Assembly: GCA_903821875.1 (NCBI GenBank)
Contig: CAIJMU010000118.1
Span: 1-44,131 of the forward strand
DNA length: 44,131 nt
Direction of reading: 5' to 3'
From: an uncultured Spirochaetota bacterium
GTDB taxonomy: Bacteria > Spirochaetota > Spirochaetia > Treponematales > Rectinemataceae
Made by a program: the position numbers and the translations under genes. The notes beneath the pieces are model-generated. The model had not been told where the DNA came from and searched no databases. It saw only the letters and a program-made list of their open reading frames with translations. Numbering within the stretch: position 1 is the first letter of the stretch; each line of letters begins with the position of its first letter. Shown in pieces: positions 1-7,454 of the stretch.

Positions 1-1700
1 AGGCACTCTATCGTCTTAATTATGGCGATGAAGGCGTCGTGTTCTGGCCTGAGTACGCGCGCTTTTTCGACGAGCTCGAGCGGATCTTCCCCGGCGCCCG
101 GCCGGAGCTCGAGTCCTTCTACGGCGAGATCCGCCGTCTCCACGACGAGGTGATCAACCGCGTCGCCGTCTTTACCGCGCCCACCGAGATGCTCATCCGG
201 GATGCCCAGGCACGTTTCCTGAAAGCCCCAATTGCCCATATCCGCATGCTGGCACTCCTGGGGAGCAACGCTGCGGACCTGGCGCGGAAACATATCCGCG
301 ACCGGCGGCTCCTTACCTTTTTCGACAAGCTTACCTCGACCTACTGCTACACCACGATGGAGGAGACACCAGCAGTACTGGCCGCGACGATGTTCTCGGA
401 GAACCACGAAGGCGGGGGCTTCTATCCAGCCGGTTCCGCGATGGTCCTCGCCTCGAGGCTGGAGCGCGCGGCCGAGACCGCTGGTGCGGATTTCCTCTAC
501 CACGCCGATGTCCGGGAACTCATCTTCGATGGGGCGAGGGCTGTCGGCGCCCGCCTGTCCGACGGCCGCGAGCTGCGCGCAAAGGCCCTCGTGTACGCGG
601 GGGCGGTCAAGCACCTGGCGGGCGGGATTATCGGCGGTGAAGCCATCAAGGCTGGGGGAGGCAGGGCCCGCCGCTGGATCGACAGGGTGCGCGCCCTCGT
701 CGATTCCTATCCCAGCTTCGTCGTATATGGTACGGTCAGGAGGGAGGCCATACCCGAGGGCACCCTCCCTGTCGAGATGTTCATCGACAACCGCGAGGCC
801 ATCGACGACAATGACATCACCCTCTACCTGCCGACCATCGAGGATCCCCGGCTCGCGCCGGCCGCTGTCCATGTATTCCTGATAATTGGTCCTAGTTTCG
901 CGCCTTGGCCGGCCTTTGCTGGTGGCGCCCCCGCTGGCGCCCCCGCCGCAGGCGGCGCGGCGTACCGGAGCGCGGAGTACCGCGACATGAAGGTGGCCGA
1001 GGCTGACAGGATGCTTGCCCTCGTGGAGCGCCGCTTCCCCGGCTTTGTCGCCGCGATGGAGACACGCATCGAGGGCAGCCCAACCACCCTCGAGCGCTAC
1101 CTCCGGAAATTCGTCGGCTCGGTGGCAGGTCCGAAGCAGTGCATCGGTCAGGACCTCCTGAAGCGGCCCCATGCGCGGAGCCCCTGGCCCGGACTGTTCA
1201 TCGCCGGGGAAGCCACGGTGATGGGCACCGGCACGCCAGCTGTCACCGTCTCCGGCATCAGCGCAGCGAATGTCGTGCTCCGTGCGCGGGGCCTGAGCGA
1301 GTACCGGAGCGCGGCCGTCGTGCCCGAGGGAGCCCAGGCCCGTGTCCGCGTGATACCTGCCGGAAAGCCAGGGAACCTCCCTGCTTCGGAGGCGGGCCGC
1401 CTGGCAGCCTCCTGCCAGTGGTGCGAGGCGCCTGCCTGCGTACGGGCCTGCCCGGCATCCATCGATATACCGCCAATCATGAGAAGGCTCGAGATGGACA
1501 ACCCGGAGGGCGCCCTGAAGCGGCTCAAGGAGAGCGACTCGGGCTTCCCCTCCTGCGCGGCCTGCACGCCGCCAGGTGGGGCGCCGCCAGGTGGGGCGCT
1601 GCCAGAGGGGACGCCGCCCTGCGAGGCTGTGTGCGTGCGGAGGTCCAGCGTCGGGGGGGCTGTGAAGATACATCAGATTCTCGGGGCACTCGGGGCTTAG
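1..1700 (+). CDS. FAD-dependent oxidoreductase (CrtI/phytoene-desaturase-like) with C-terminal double [4Fe-4S] domain, 5' end outside window
   Basis: The frame is open from base 3 with no start needed at 39, so the gene is cut by the window edge and its N-terminal Rossmann FAD motif is not visible. The visible part has the end of an amine-oxidase/CrtI-like fold, including LFIAGEATVMGTGTPAVTVS near nt 1195-1255, typical of the C-terminal FAD-contacting stretch. It then changes into a cysteine domain: CQWCEAPACVRACP at nt 1413-1454 and CAAC...CEAVC at about nt 1554-1635. This resembles the N-terminal Fe-S domain of dihydropyrimidine dehydrogenase and the GltD small subunit, which passes electrons between flavins. 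Two in-frame short tandem repeats (924-947 and 1568-1612) interrupt it, the second between the cysteine pairs of the second cluster. The substrate cannot be read from the sequence. Confidence 0.75.
   Translation, partial: ALYRLNYGDEGVVFWPEYARFFDELERIFPGARPELESFYGEIRRLHDEVINRVAVFTAPTEMLIRDAQARFLKAPIAHIRMLALLGSNAADLARKHIRDRRLLTFFDKLTSTYCYTTMEETPAVLAATMFSENHEGGGFYPAGSAMVLASRLERAAETAGADFLYHADVRELIFDGARAVGARLSDGRELRAKALVYAGAVKHLAGGIIGGEAIKAGGGRARRWIDRVRALVDSYPSFVVYGTVRREAIPEGTLPVEMFIDNREAIDDNDITLYLPTIEDPRLAPAAVHVFLIIGPSFAPWPAFAGGAPAGAPAAGGAAYRSAEYRDMKVAEADRMLALVERRFPGFVAAMETRIEGSPTTLERYLRKFVGSVAGPKQCIGQDLLKRPHARSPWPGLFIAGEATVMGTGTPAVTVSGISAANVVLRARGLSEYRSAAVVPEGAQARVRVIPAGKPGNLPASEAGRLAASCQWCEAPACVRACPASIDIPPIMRRLEMDNPEGALKRLKESDSGFPSCAACTPPGGAPPGGALPEGTPPCEAVCVRRSSVGGAVKIHQILGALGA
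924..947 (+). repeat. 12-bp in-frame tandem repeat, two copies
   Basis: GGCGCCCCCGCT followed by GGCGCCCCCGCC encodes Gly-Ala-Pro-Ala twice inside the FAD oxidoreductase, in a Gly/Ala-rich loop (about nt 918-962). It looks like an insertion in an otherwise ordinary domain. Confidence 0.8.
1568..1612 (+). repeat. 15-bp in-frame tandem repeat, three copies
   Basis: Two identical copies of GCCGCCAGGTGGGGC are followed by one diverged copy (11 of 15 matching). They encode Pro-Pro-Gly-Gly-Ala-type units placed between the two cysteine pairs of the second Fe-S site of the oxidoreductase. Confidence 0.85.
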
Positions 1701-1719
1701 TCAGCGGGCCCTAGCAAAG

Positions 1720-1769
1720 CACACCCCATCATATGAACACATGAACATGTATTCATATGATGGGGTGTG
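1720..1769. terminator. Perfect 18-bp inverted repeat between convergent genes
   Basis: The arms at 1720-1737 and 1752-1769 are exact reverse complements (CACACCCCATCATATGAA), with a 14-nt loop. The element lies between the plus-strand oxidoreductase stop and the minus-strand ppk2 stop, as expected for a shared bidirectional terminator. It lacks a clear U-tract on either side, so a rho-independent mechanism is not certain. The AT-rich arms stand out against the GC-rich surroundings. Confidence 0.6.
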
Positions 1770-1842
1770 TGTTTCACTAAGGATATGGAGGGCAAACCAT
1801 CAGGGTCTGCCCCCCGCATGAGTTCCCACTCCTTGGGTTCTG

Positions 1843-2856
1843 CTACTTCTTCTTTTTTCCCTTCTTGCCCTTTTCCTTGCCGCCCGTGGGGGCATCGGAG
1901 CTGCGACTGCTGTGGGTACCGGTGCTATGGCTGTGGCTGTGGCCATGGTCCGGCATCAATCTGGATCCAGAGTCGTCGGGAGCTGCAGCCGGATCAGCGG
2001 CCAATCCCTCGGCCGATACGTCCTCAGCCTCACCGTCGTCCGACCCCTCAGCCCTTGCGAACTTCCCCGGGTACACCTTGGGAATCCAGTGCTGGCTGTC
2101 GATGGGGGGCCGGGCGTACTTGCCGGCCTTCTGGCGCGGTGGAAGTTCAATGACCTCGGGAGTAAGGTCCTTGTAGGGAATGCGCCCCAGGAAATGGGTG
2201 ATCGTGTTGAGCCTTGCGCAGCGCTTGTCGTTGGCATCGACGACGTGCCAGGGGCAATCGAAGGTATCGGAGAACTCGAACATCGCGTCCTTGGCCCTCG
2301 AGTAGTCCACCCACTTCGAACGTGCGGTCATGTCCATGGGCGAAAGCTTCCAGCGCTTGGCGGGATCATCGAGGCGCTCGCGGAACCTCTCCTCCTGCAC
2401 ATCGTCGCTCACGCTGAACCAGTACTTGATCAGTATCACTCCCGAGCGGATGAGCATGCGCTCGAACTCGGGAACCGACCGCGCGAACTCTGCGTAGTCG
2501 GAATCGCTGCAGAAGCCCATCACGTGCTCGACGCCGGCACGGTTATACCAGCTCCGGTCGAAGAAGACGAGCTCGCCTCCGGCGGGAAGCTGCGCCACGT
2601 AGCGCTGGAAGTACCACTGCGTTTTCTCGCGCTCGGTGGGGACGCCCAGGGCGGCAATCCTCGCTGAGCGGGGGTTCATGCCCTCGGTGAGGGTCTTGAT
2701 GATGCCGCCCTTGCCTGCTGCATCGCGGCCCTCGAAAATCGCTACAACCTTGAGACCCTTGGCCTTGACCCATTCCTGGAGCTTGACGAGCTCCACGGTT
2801 AGCCTCTCGAGTTCGTCCTCATAATCCTTTTTCCGCATCGCTGACCCGTCGCCCAT
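1843..2856 (-). CDS. ppk2: Polyphosphate kinase 2 (PPK2 family) with charged/His-rich C-terminal tail
   Basis: PPK2 enzymes transfer phosphate between polyphosphate and nucleotides in the cytoplasm. The 337-residue product has the PPK2 P-loop GRDAAGKGG at residues 43-51, preceded by the usual KVVAIFEG strand, and a Walker B/lid region FFDRSWYNRAGVEHVMGF starting near residue 98. A single PPK2 domain of about 250 residues suggests class I or III, so nucleoside-diphosphate or nucleoside-monophosphate preference is undecided. The start at 2856 has GGAGG six bases upstream. After about residue 262 there is a roughly 75-residue tail that is acidic/Ser-rich, then His-rich (HGHSHSHS), then ends KGKKGKKKK. 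This tail is not part of the normal PPK2 fold. A TATGAT-like -10 lies at 2875-2880, without a good -35. Confidence 0.92.
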   Translation of the reverse strand: MGDGSAMRKKDYEDELERLTVELVKLQEWVKAKGLKVVAIFEGRDAAGKGGIIKTLTEGMNPRSARIAALGVPTEREKTQWYFQRYVAQLPAGGELVFFDRSWYNRAGVEHVMGFCSDSDYAEFARSVPEFERMLIRSGVILIKYWFSVSDDVQEERFRERLDDPAKRWKLSPMDMTARSKWVDYSRAKDAMFEFSDTFDCPWHVVDANDKRCARLNTITHFLGRIPYKDLTPEVIELPPRQKAGKYARPPIDSQHWIPKVYPGKFARAEGSDDGEAEDVSAEGLAADPAAAPDDSGSRLMPDHGHSHSHSTGTHSSRSSDAPTGGKEKGKKGKKKK

Positions 2857-2979
2857 TTGATGCCTCCGCTGCCGATCATAACCGATCTTCGGTGGATTTG
2901 CATAGAAACCTGCAAAAGGAGGGCGGGAAGCGCGCCACAGGAATAGGGGCGCGCCTCCGCGCAGGGCTGTGCCCCAAGA

Positions 2980-3582
2980 CTAGGGCTGCGCCTCAAGGTC
3001 TGCCAGGAGGAGGGCCATCCGGCGTCCCGCCCGCCCGCGGTGGGAGACAAGGTTCTTCTCATCCTGACTAAGCTCGGCCACGCTCTTTCCAAGCTCCGGC
3101 AGGAAGACAATGGGGTCATAACCAAAGCCGCCATCGCCTCGCGGGGAGCGCAGAAGCTCGCCGGGGCAGCTTTCCTGCAGCACGAAGGCGCGCTCACTGT
3201 CGAGGACCAGGGCGAGGGCACAGACGAAGGCGCAGCGCCTGTCGGCGAAGCGCGAGGTATTGGCCAGAAGGAGGGCGTTCCGCTCGGCTGACTCGAGCTT
3301 GCGCATCCCGTCCTCCGAGCCATAGCGCGCGGAGAAGATGCCCGGAGCCCCGCCGAGGGCGCGGACCGAGAGGCCCGAGTCGTCTGCCAGGGAGGGGCGG
3401 CCGGTCAGGGCGAAGAGGGCCTCGGCCTTGAGGAGGGCGTTCGCGATGTAGCTGTCACCGTCTTCGACGACATCGAAGCCGGGATGGCCGATGTCGGCGG
3501 GCCGCCTGAGCACATGGCCGGGGAAGAGGGGGGCAAGTTCGATGAGTTTATGAGCGTTTCCGGTGGCGACAAGGAGTTCCAT
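2980..3582 (-). CDS. rdgB: RdgB/HAM1 non-canonical purine NTP pyrophosphatase
   Basis: This enzyme hydrolyses dITP, ITP and XTP to monophosphates, keeping deaminated purines out of nucleic acids. The 200-residue product has all the family blocks: the start MELLVATGNAHK (nucleotide-binding T/N/K), the ADDSGL acidic site at residues 66-71, GGFGYDPIVFLPE, and SHRGRA near the C-terminus. The reading frame stays open for about 106 codons upstream, but homology starts at the ATG at 3582, which is the chosen start. Its first 178 nt overlap the end of the upstream sigma-like frame, so translation is probably coupled. Confidence 0.93.
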   Translation of the reverse strand: MELLVATGNAHKLIELAPLFPGHVLRRPADIGHPGFDVVEDGDSYIANALLKAEALFALTGRPSLADDSGLSVRALGGAPGIFSARYGSEDGMRKLESAERNALLLANTSRFADRRCAFVCALALVLDSERAFVLQESCPGELLRSPRGDGGFGYDPIVFLPELGKSVAELSQDEKNLVSHRGRAGRRMALLLADLEAQP

Positions 3583-4511
3583 GGCGGAAAGGTATCCTGT
3601 CTGGCGAGCGTGCCACAAGCGGAAATGGGGGGGGCGCCAGCTGTACCAGCGGCGGCGCCAGCTGTACCAGCGGCGGCATCCCGCTTCAGGAAATGGAGCC
3701 CTGAATCCACCGAGCCCTTGGGCACGCCAAGGATGCGAGCGATGACGCTGTTGGGGACGAGGGGCTTGAAGCGTGCAAGCGCCGCCAGGGCCCGCTCGTG
3801 CTCGGTACGCGCCCCTTCGACAAGGGGTTCGTAGGCTTCGCGATGCCCGGCGTCGAGTATGTCGGAGGACCTCGCTTCCACGATCCTCAGACGTGCCCAT
3901 GCACGGTCCCGCCGGAGGCTGAGCCGCTCGTAGCGCATCCTTTCCTTTTCGAGATAGGCCCGTGCCTGCCGGAGCGACTCTGAAAGCTCCTCGGGAGGGC
4001 TGCCGGTGCGGCGGGCAACTTCGGCTATCTCGTGGTCACCCGCCTCCCAGGCGCACTTGAGGAAAAGGAAGAGGAGGCGGCTGTCCTTGGCCCTGCGATG
4101 ACGGCGAGTATCGGAGTGGGCTGGCCGGGAACAGGCTTCGGCTGTGTATTCTGGCGTCGGAGTCTCGACCCACTCCCCCTCGGGTGCCGTCGAAAAGGAG
4201 ATGGCGCGCTCCGAAACGTATTCCCTCTCGTGCCTCCGCCTGGCAAACCTTCTCCTGCTCTTGGCGATAAACCGGATACTTGTCGCCACATAGGCGTCAA
4301 AGGAACTGCCCGCCTCCTCGTAGTGGTCGAGGAGCGAGGCGATCCGCTGGCGATGTACGATGAGGGCATCGGCTGCCCCGTCGGCATCGATAAAGCCGAA
4401 GCGCCAGGGTTCGGTGAAGATACCCTTTGCGACTGCGTCGATGAATGAATCCCTCCCTCCTGGACTGTTCCTCCACTCCCTCCACTTCCCCTCGAAACCA
4501 AGTTCTTTCAT
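3405..4511 (-). CDS. Sigma-70-like protein with uncertain C-terminus
   Basis: I recognise the fold only weakly. The ATG at 4511 has GGAGG about 6 nt upstream. Residues about 30-110 look like sigma region 2: an acidic helix, then SSFDAYVATSIRFIAKSRRR, which resembles the F-x-x-Y/W-x-x-x-x-x-R-x-x-x-x-x-R-R core. Residues about 255-285 (VPNSVIARILGVPKGSVDSG) look like a region-4 helix-turn-helix. The middle is Arg/Glu-rich and helical. From about residue 293 the sequence becomes Ala/Gly/Pro-rich, passes a 21-bp tandem repeat and an eight-base C-run, and then overlaps rdgB by 178 nt in another frame, where it looks non-native. The true C-terminus may therefore lie near the repeat, or depend on the C-run length. 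It could be an ECF-like sigma factor or another DNA-binding regulator. Confidence 0.6.
   Translation of the reverse strand: MKELGFEGKWREWRNSPGGRDSFIDAVAKGIFTEPWRFGFIDADGAADALIVHRQRIASLLDHYEEAGSSFDAYVATSIRFIAKSRRRFARRRHEREYVSERAISFSTAPEGEWVETPTPEYTAEACSRPAHSDTRRHRRAKDSRLLFLFLKCAWEAGDHEIAEVARRTGSPPEELSESLRQARAYLEKERMRYERLSLRRDRAWARLRIVEARSSDILDAGHREAYEPLVEGARTEHERALAALARFKPLVPNSVIARILGVPKGSVDSGLHFLKRDAAAGTAGAAAGTAGAPPISACGTLARQDTFPPWNSLSPPETLINSSNLPPSSPAMCSGGPPTSAIPASMSSKTVTATSRTPSSRPRPSSP
3627..3634. repeat. G8 homopolymer (C8 on the coding strand) in the sigma-like gene
   Basis: Eight consecutive G residues lie 45 bases upstream of the rdgB start codon, inside the sigma-like reading frame. 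A tract of seven would give a stop at 3548-3550. A tract of nine would put the frame in register with rdgB, whose own frame is open from 3900. The tract is prone to polymerase slippage and to sequencing error. Confidence 0.85.
3636..3677. repeat. 21-bp perfect tandem repeat, two copies
   Basis: GCCAGCTGTACCAGCGGCGGC occurs twice in a row (3636-3656 and 3657-3677). On the coding (minus) strand it adds two Ala/Gly/Thr-rich heptads to the sigma-like protein just after its putative helix-turn-helix. Confidence 0.9.
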
Positions 4512-4605
4512 AGATGCCTCCAGCCAGGTCCATTGCAGGAAACGCGCCAATGTACCGGCAGGAAACTGTCTGAAAAAACATCTCTCGCATGCGAAAGAAA
4601 ATATA

Positions 4606-4631
4606 CACGGCACCCCGGATGGGGTGCCGTG
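4606..4631 (-). terminator. Rho-independent terminator after the DHH gene
   Basis: An 11-bp perfect stem (4606-4616 with 4621-4631, CACGGCACCCC and its complement) encloses a GGAT tetraloop. Read on the minus strand it is followed by TATATTTTCTTT. It lies 39 bases past the stop of the DHH phosphoesterase and before the sigma-like gene, so it separates two transcription units. Confidence 0.9.
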
Positions 4632-4669
4632 GCTTCGGAGAACCTGAGGCCCTTCGCTCTTACATAGCC

Positions 4670-5656
4670 TTACATGAATCCGACATCCTTGAAGGCGGGC
4701 TCAAAGGCCCCGACGAGGAGGGTCCGTACCTCCTCCATACTGCCCCGGATGAGGAGTCCCGCCGCCAGCCGATGCCCGCCTCCGCCAAAGCGCGAAGCGA
4801 TGGAGCCTACATCGACCCGCTCGAGCGAGCGGAGGCCGACGGTACACTCGGTTTCGTTCTCCTGCCTGATTATCATGGCAGACTCGCAGCCCGAGACGGT
4901 AAGGAGAAGCTGGTAGAGCATGTCAGAGTCGCGGCTCGCCAGCCCGAAGCGGCGTTGGTCGTCCAGGGTTACGTGGGAGACCAGGAGGCGTCCGTCGAAG
5001 TGGGGTTCCACCCTCGAGAGGATCTCACCCATCAGCTTGCGAGACAGAAGGGACTTGCCGCCGTTCATCATCGAGAAGATCTTCTTCGGCGAAGCTCCGG
5101 CCTTCACGAGGCGGCCCGCGGCTTCCCAGGTCTCGGTCGAACCATCAGCGAGGTGGCGGAAAAATCCTGTGTCGGTGGAAAGGCCAAAAAAGAGGAGGTC
5201 AGCCTCTTCCCGTGTCGGCTTGTCGCCACGAGCTTCGATGAGGGCGAGCACCAGGAGGGTCACCGAAGGAGCGGTGTCATCGATATACAGCACGTCTCCC
5301 TTGGCCTCGCCCGAGGCATGGTGGTCGATGAAGGCCAGGGGCATCTTGGGAAGGCTGTCCGCAAGGGAGCCGATGCGGTGGAGGCTCGAACAGTCAAGGA
5401 TGATGGCACCGACGCGCTCCGATCCAAACTCCTGGGGCACTACTGAGGAAAAGCGATGTTCGAAGGGCATGATCTCGGTGCGCGTGAAGGGACCGGCCGA
5501 GCAGAGGTTTACCCGTTTGCCCTGGCGCCTGAGCCAGGAACCCAGGGCAAGCTGGGAGCCCACACAGTCACCATCCGGCTCCTTGTGGCCAATGATGTGG
5601 AAGCTGCCGTGGTCATCGATGTAGTCCAGGAGGGACTGGGGTACCGCCTTCAGCAT
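4670..5656 (-). CDS. nrnA: DHH/DHHA1 phosphoesterase, NrnA-type oligoribonuclease/pAp phosphatase
   Basis: Predicted to degrade nanoRNAs or dephosphorylate 3'-phosphoadenosine 5'-phosphate with manganese. The 328-residue product has the DHH motifs in order: HKEPDGD (H24, D28, D30), the strand AIILDCS (D88), and the name-giving IDHH (D111-H113). The C-terminal DHHA1 substrate loop FGGGGHRLAAG comes near residue 293. This length and order match NrnA rather than RecJ. The frame is open up to 5785, but homology starts at the ATG at 5656, leaving 49 nt after the M24 peptidase stop; the ribosome-binding site there is weak, so translation may depend on the upstream gene. Confidence 0.88.
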   Translation of the reverse strand: MLKAVPQSLLDYIDDHGSFHIIGHKEPDGDCVGSQLALGSWLRRQGKRVNLCSAGPFTRTEIMPFEHRFSSVVPQEFGSERVGAIILDCSSLHRIGSLADSLPKMPLAFIDHHASGEAKGDVLYIDDTAPSVTLLVLALIEARGDKPTREEADLLFFGLSTDTGFFRHLADGSTETWEAAGRLVKAGASPKKIFSMMNGGKSLLSRKLMGEILSRVEPHFDGRLLVSHVTLDDQRRFGLASRDSDMLYQLLLTVSGCESAMIIRQENETECTVGLRSLERVDVGSIASRFGGGGHRLAAGLLIRGSMEEVRTLLVGAFEPAFKDVGFM

Positions 5657-5705
5657 GGGAGGCTCTTTCGCGATCTGGGGCGACCGCTGCCGGGACAGAG
5701 GGCTT

Positions 5706-6869
5706 TCATGAAGCCCCGCAGAGGAGGAGGGCCGACTGGGGCTTCCCTCCGGAAATAACTGGTTTGCCGTCCGCAAGGTAGACATCGATCTCGGTGCGGA
5801 GCCCGAAGTCGGCGAAGTAGAGACCGGGCTCTATGGAAAAGCAGGAACCGTCGACGAGCTTCCGGCGATCGGGGAATTCCAGGGAATCGAGGTTGACTCC
5901 TGAGCCGTGGACCTCCACATCGATTCCGTGGCCGGTCCGGTGACGGAGGGCAGCCTCGTAGCCCGCTCCGATGAGGCAGTCGCGCACGATGGCATCAACC
6001 TCCGATCCCGTCGTCTTCCCGGCCTTCTCGGCGATAAAGGAAACAGCCCGGTCCCGCGCAGCGAAGAGGTCCGCGCAGGGCTTTTTCACCCTTTCGGGCA
6101 CTGCGCCCCCATAGATGCCCAGCCAGGAGATATCGGCAAAAATGCTTCCCTTCTTGGCGAGCCGGGCCCAGAGGTCGAGCTGGATGACATCGTCTTCGGC
6201 GAAGGCCCGGTCTGTGGCGGGGTCGGGACCGAAGTGCGGGTCGTTGCTGTGGATGCCAGAAGCCACTATGGGTGGGTGGTCTGTTTCCATGCCCATCTCG
6301 TTTATATATGCATGGATCCAGGACTGCACCTCAAGCTCGGTCACCCTGGCCTTGGCACGGTAGCGCTCGTCGATGCGCGCCCAGACCTTGCGGACGATCT
6401 CGTGGAGCTTTGTGCCGGCAGCCTCGTGGCTTTCGATGTCGGCGGCACCGAGGATGCCCTGGAGACGCTGGATGAGGCTGTCCCCCGGCACGAGGGTGAG
6501 GCCCGATTTCCGGAGGAGGTCTGCTGTCCCGAGGTCGAGGTAGGAGATCGCGGAGACTGTCTCGGACCAGTGCACACCCACGCGCCGCCCCTTGAAGGCG
6601 GCCAGGCGCTCTTCGAGCGTCACCCGCGACGAGTAGCCCAACAAGACGCCTGGCAGACTGTCGAGGGCGCCGCTTTCCACGCCGTGGACGATCCGGTAGG
6701 GATCGCCCTCCGCTGGCACGAGGTAGAACCAGTAACGGCTGTTTGTGGAATCAAGGGGAAGCCCCAGTATCCGGTCGGCCAGGAGATCCCGGTGATGGAA
6801 ATTGCAGAAGAGCCAGAAATCGACGCCACAGGCCTTTACGGCTGCGCGGATTTTCCCGATATCCACCAT
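5706..6869 (-). CDS. M24 family metallopeptidase (Xaa-Pro aminopeptidase-like)
   Basis: M24 enzymes remove N-terminal residues, often before proline, with a dinuclear metal site in a pita-bread fold. All five ligands are visible in the 387-residue product: D232 (QLDLWA), D246 (ADISW), H314 (RTGHGID), E347 (SIEPGLY) and E360 (LRTEIDV). Residues 1-150 form the divergent N-terminal creatinase-like domain. There is no signal peptide, so it is cytoplasmic. The start at 6869 is preceded by AAGGAA. It is followed closely by the DHH gene, probably in one transcript. Substrate specificity within M24 (prolidase, aminopeptidase P or other) cannot be decided. Confidence 0.88.
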   Translation of the reverse strand: MVDIGKIRAAVKACGVDFWLFCNFHHRDLLADRILGLPLDSTNSRYWFYLVPAEGDPYRIVHGVESGALDSLPGVLLGYSSRVTLEERLAAFKGRRVGVHWSETVSAISYLDLGTADLLRKSGLTLVPGDSLIQRLQGILGAADIESHEAAGTKLHEIVRKVWARIDERYRAKARVTELEVQSWIHAYINEMGMETDHPPIVASGIHSNDPHFGPDPATDRAFAEDDVIQLDLWARLAKKGSIFADISWLGIYGGAVPERVKKPCADLFAARDRAVSFIAEKAGKTTGSEVDAIVRDCLIGAGYEAALRHRTGHGIDVEVHGSGVNLDSLEFPDRRKLVDGSCFSIEPGLYFADFGLRTEIDVYLADGKPVISGGKPQSALLLCGAS

Positions 6870-6923
6870 TCTTGTTTCCTTTCTATCTCACCCAGCCCCG
6901 CCATAAGGGTCCTGGTATGAAAA

Positions 6924-6945
6924 GCCGGCTCCAGAGGGAGCCGGC
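6924..6945 (-). terminator. Probable terminator of the small secreted protein gene
   Basis: A 9-bp GC-rich perfect stem (GCCGGCTCC, 6924-6932 with 6937-6945) has a 4-nt loop and is followed on the minus strand by TTTTCATACC. It lies 26 bases past the stop at 6971. The U-run is short. Confidence 0.7.
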
Positions 6946-6970
6946 CATGTCGACATGACAGAATCCTGCG

Positions 6971-7360
6971 TCAGAGCTTGAGGACTATTTCAGTAACACT
7001 GTCGAAGATGCCATGCCCGGCTGCGGGACTCAGCTGGCCCCAGGTCGCGTCGAGCGGGTTATTGACCAGGAAAAGCTTGAGATGGTCGAACTTGCCATCC
7101 TTGAAGTACACCATCGCGTAGGGATAGGCACTGCCGTGTCCGAGGATGATCTCGGCCTTGCCGCCCGGCTGGAACCACGCTATCGGCACGAGGAACTCGG
7201 CGACGCCGACCGCTCCCTGCCTATACATGACCCTGTATCCTTCGGAATGGGAAAAGATCTTGAGCACATCAAGCCTGACCGGATAGAAGACGGAGCTCTC
7301 GGCAAATGCCGAGAACGCGAGCAGTCCCACCACGAGTAGGGCGATAACCTTGCGTTTCAT
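6971..7360 (-). CDS. Small secreted/periplasmic protein of unknown function
   Basis: This 129-residue product begins with a classic signal peptide (MKRK, a hydrophobic run, then AFSAFA as the likely cleavage box near residue 20). The mature part of about 109 residues is rich in aromatic and beta-forming residues and ends IVLKL, suggesting a small beta-rich fold. I recognise no family. The ATG at 7360 has GGGAGG a few bases upstream. It is a single-gene unit with its own promoter (7382-7409) and terminator (6924-6945). Confidence 0.75.
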   Translation of the reverse strand: MKRKVIALLVVGLLAFSAFAESSVFYPVRLDVLKIFSHSEGYRVMYRQGAVGVAEFLVPIAWFQPGGKAEIILGHGSAYPYAMVYFKDGKFDHLKLFLVNNPLDATWGQLSPAAGHGIFDSVTEIVLKL

Positions 7361-7381
7361 GCTTTCCTCCCTGACAATACG

Positions 7382-7409
7382 AGTATATTAGGATGTGGGC
7401 AGGTTGCAA
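7382..7409 (-). promoter_or_regulatory. Sigma-70-type promoter of the small secreted protein
   Basis: On the minus strand TTGCAA (7404-7409), 16 nt, then TATACT (7382-7387). The -10 ends 21 bases before the start codon, giving a very short leader that contains the ribosome-binding site. Confidence 0.6.
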
Positions 7410-7454
7410 AGGGAGTTAATCGCAAAAGTCGTGGAAGGAAGCTATCATGACCCC

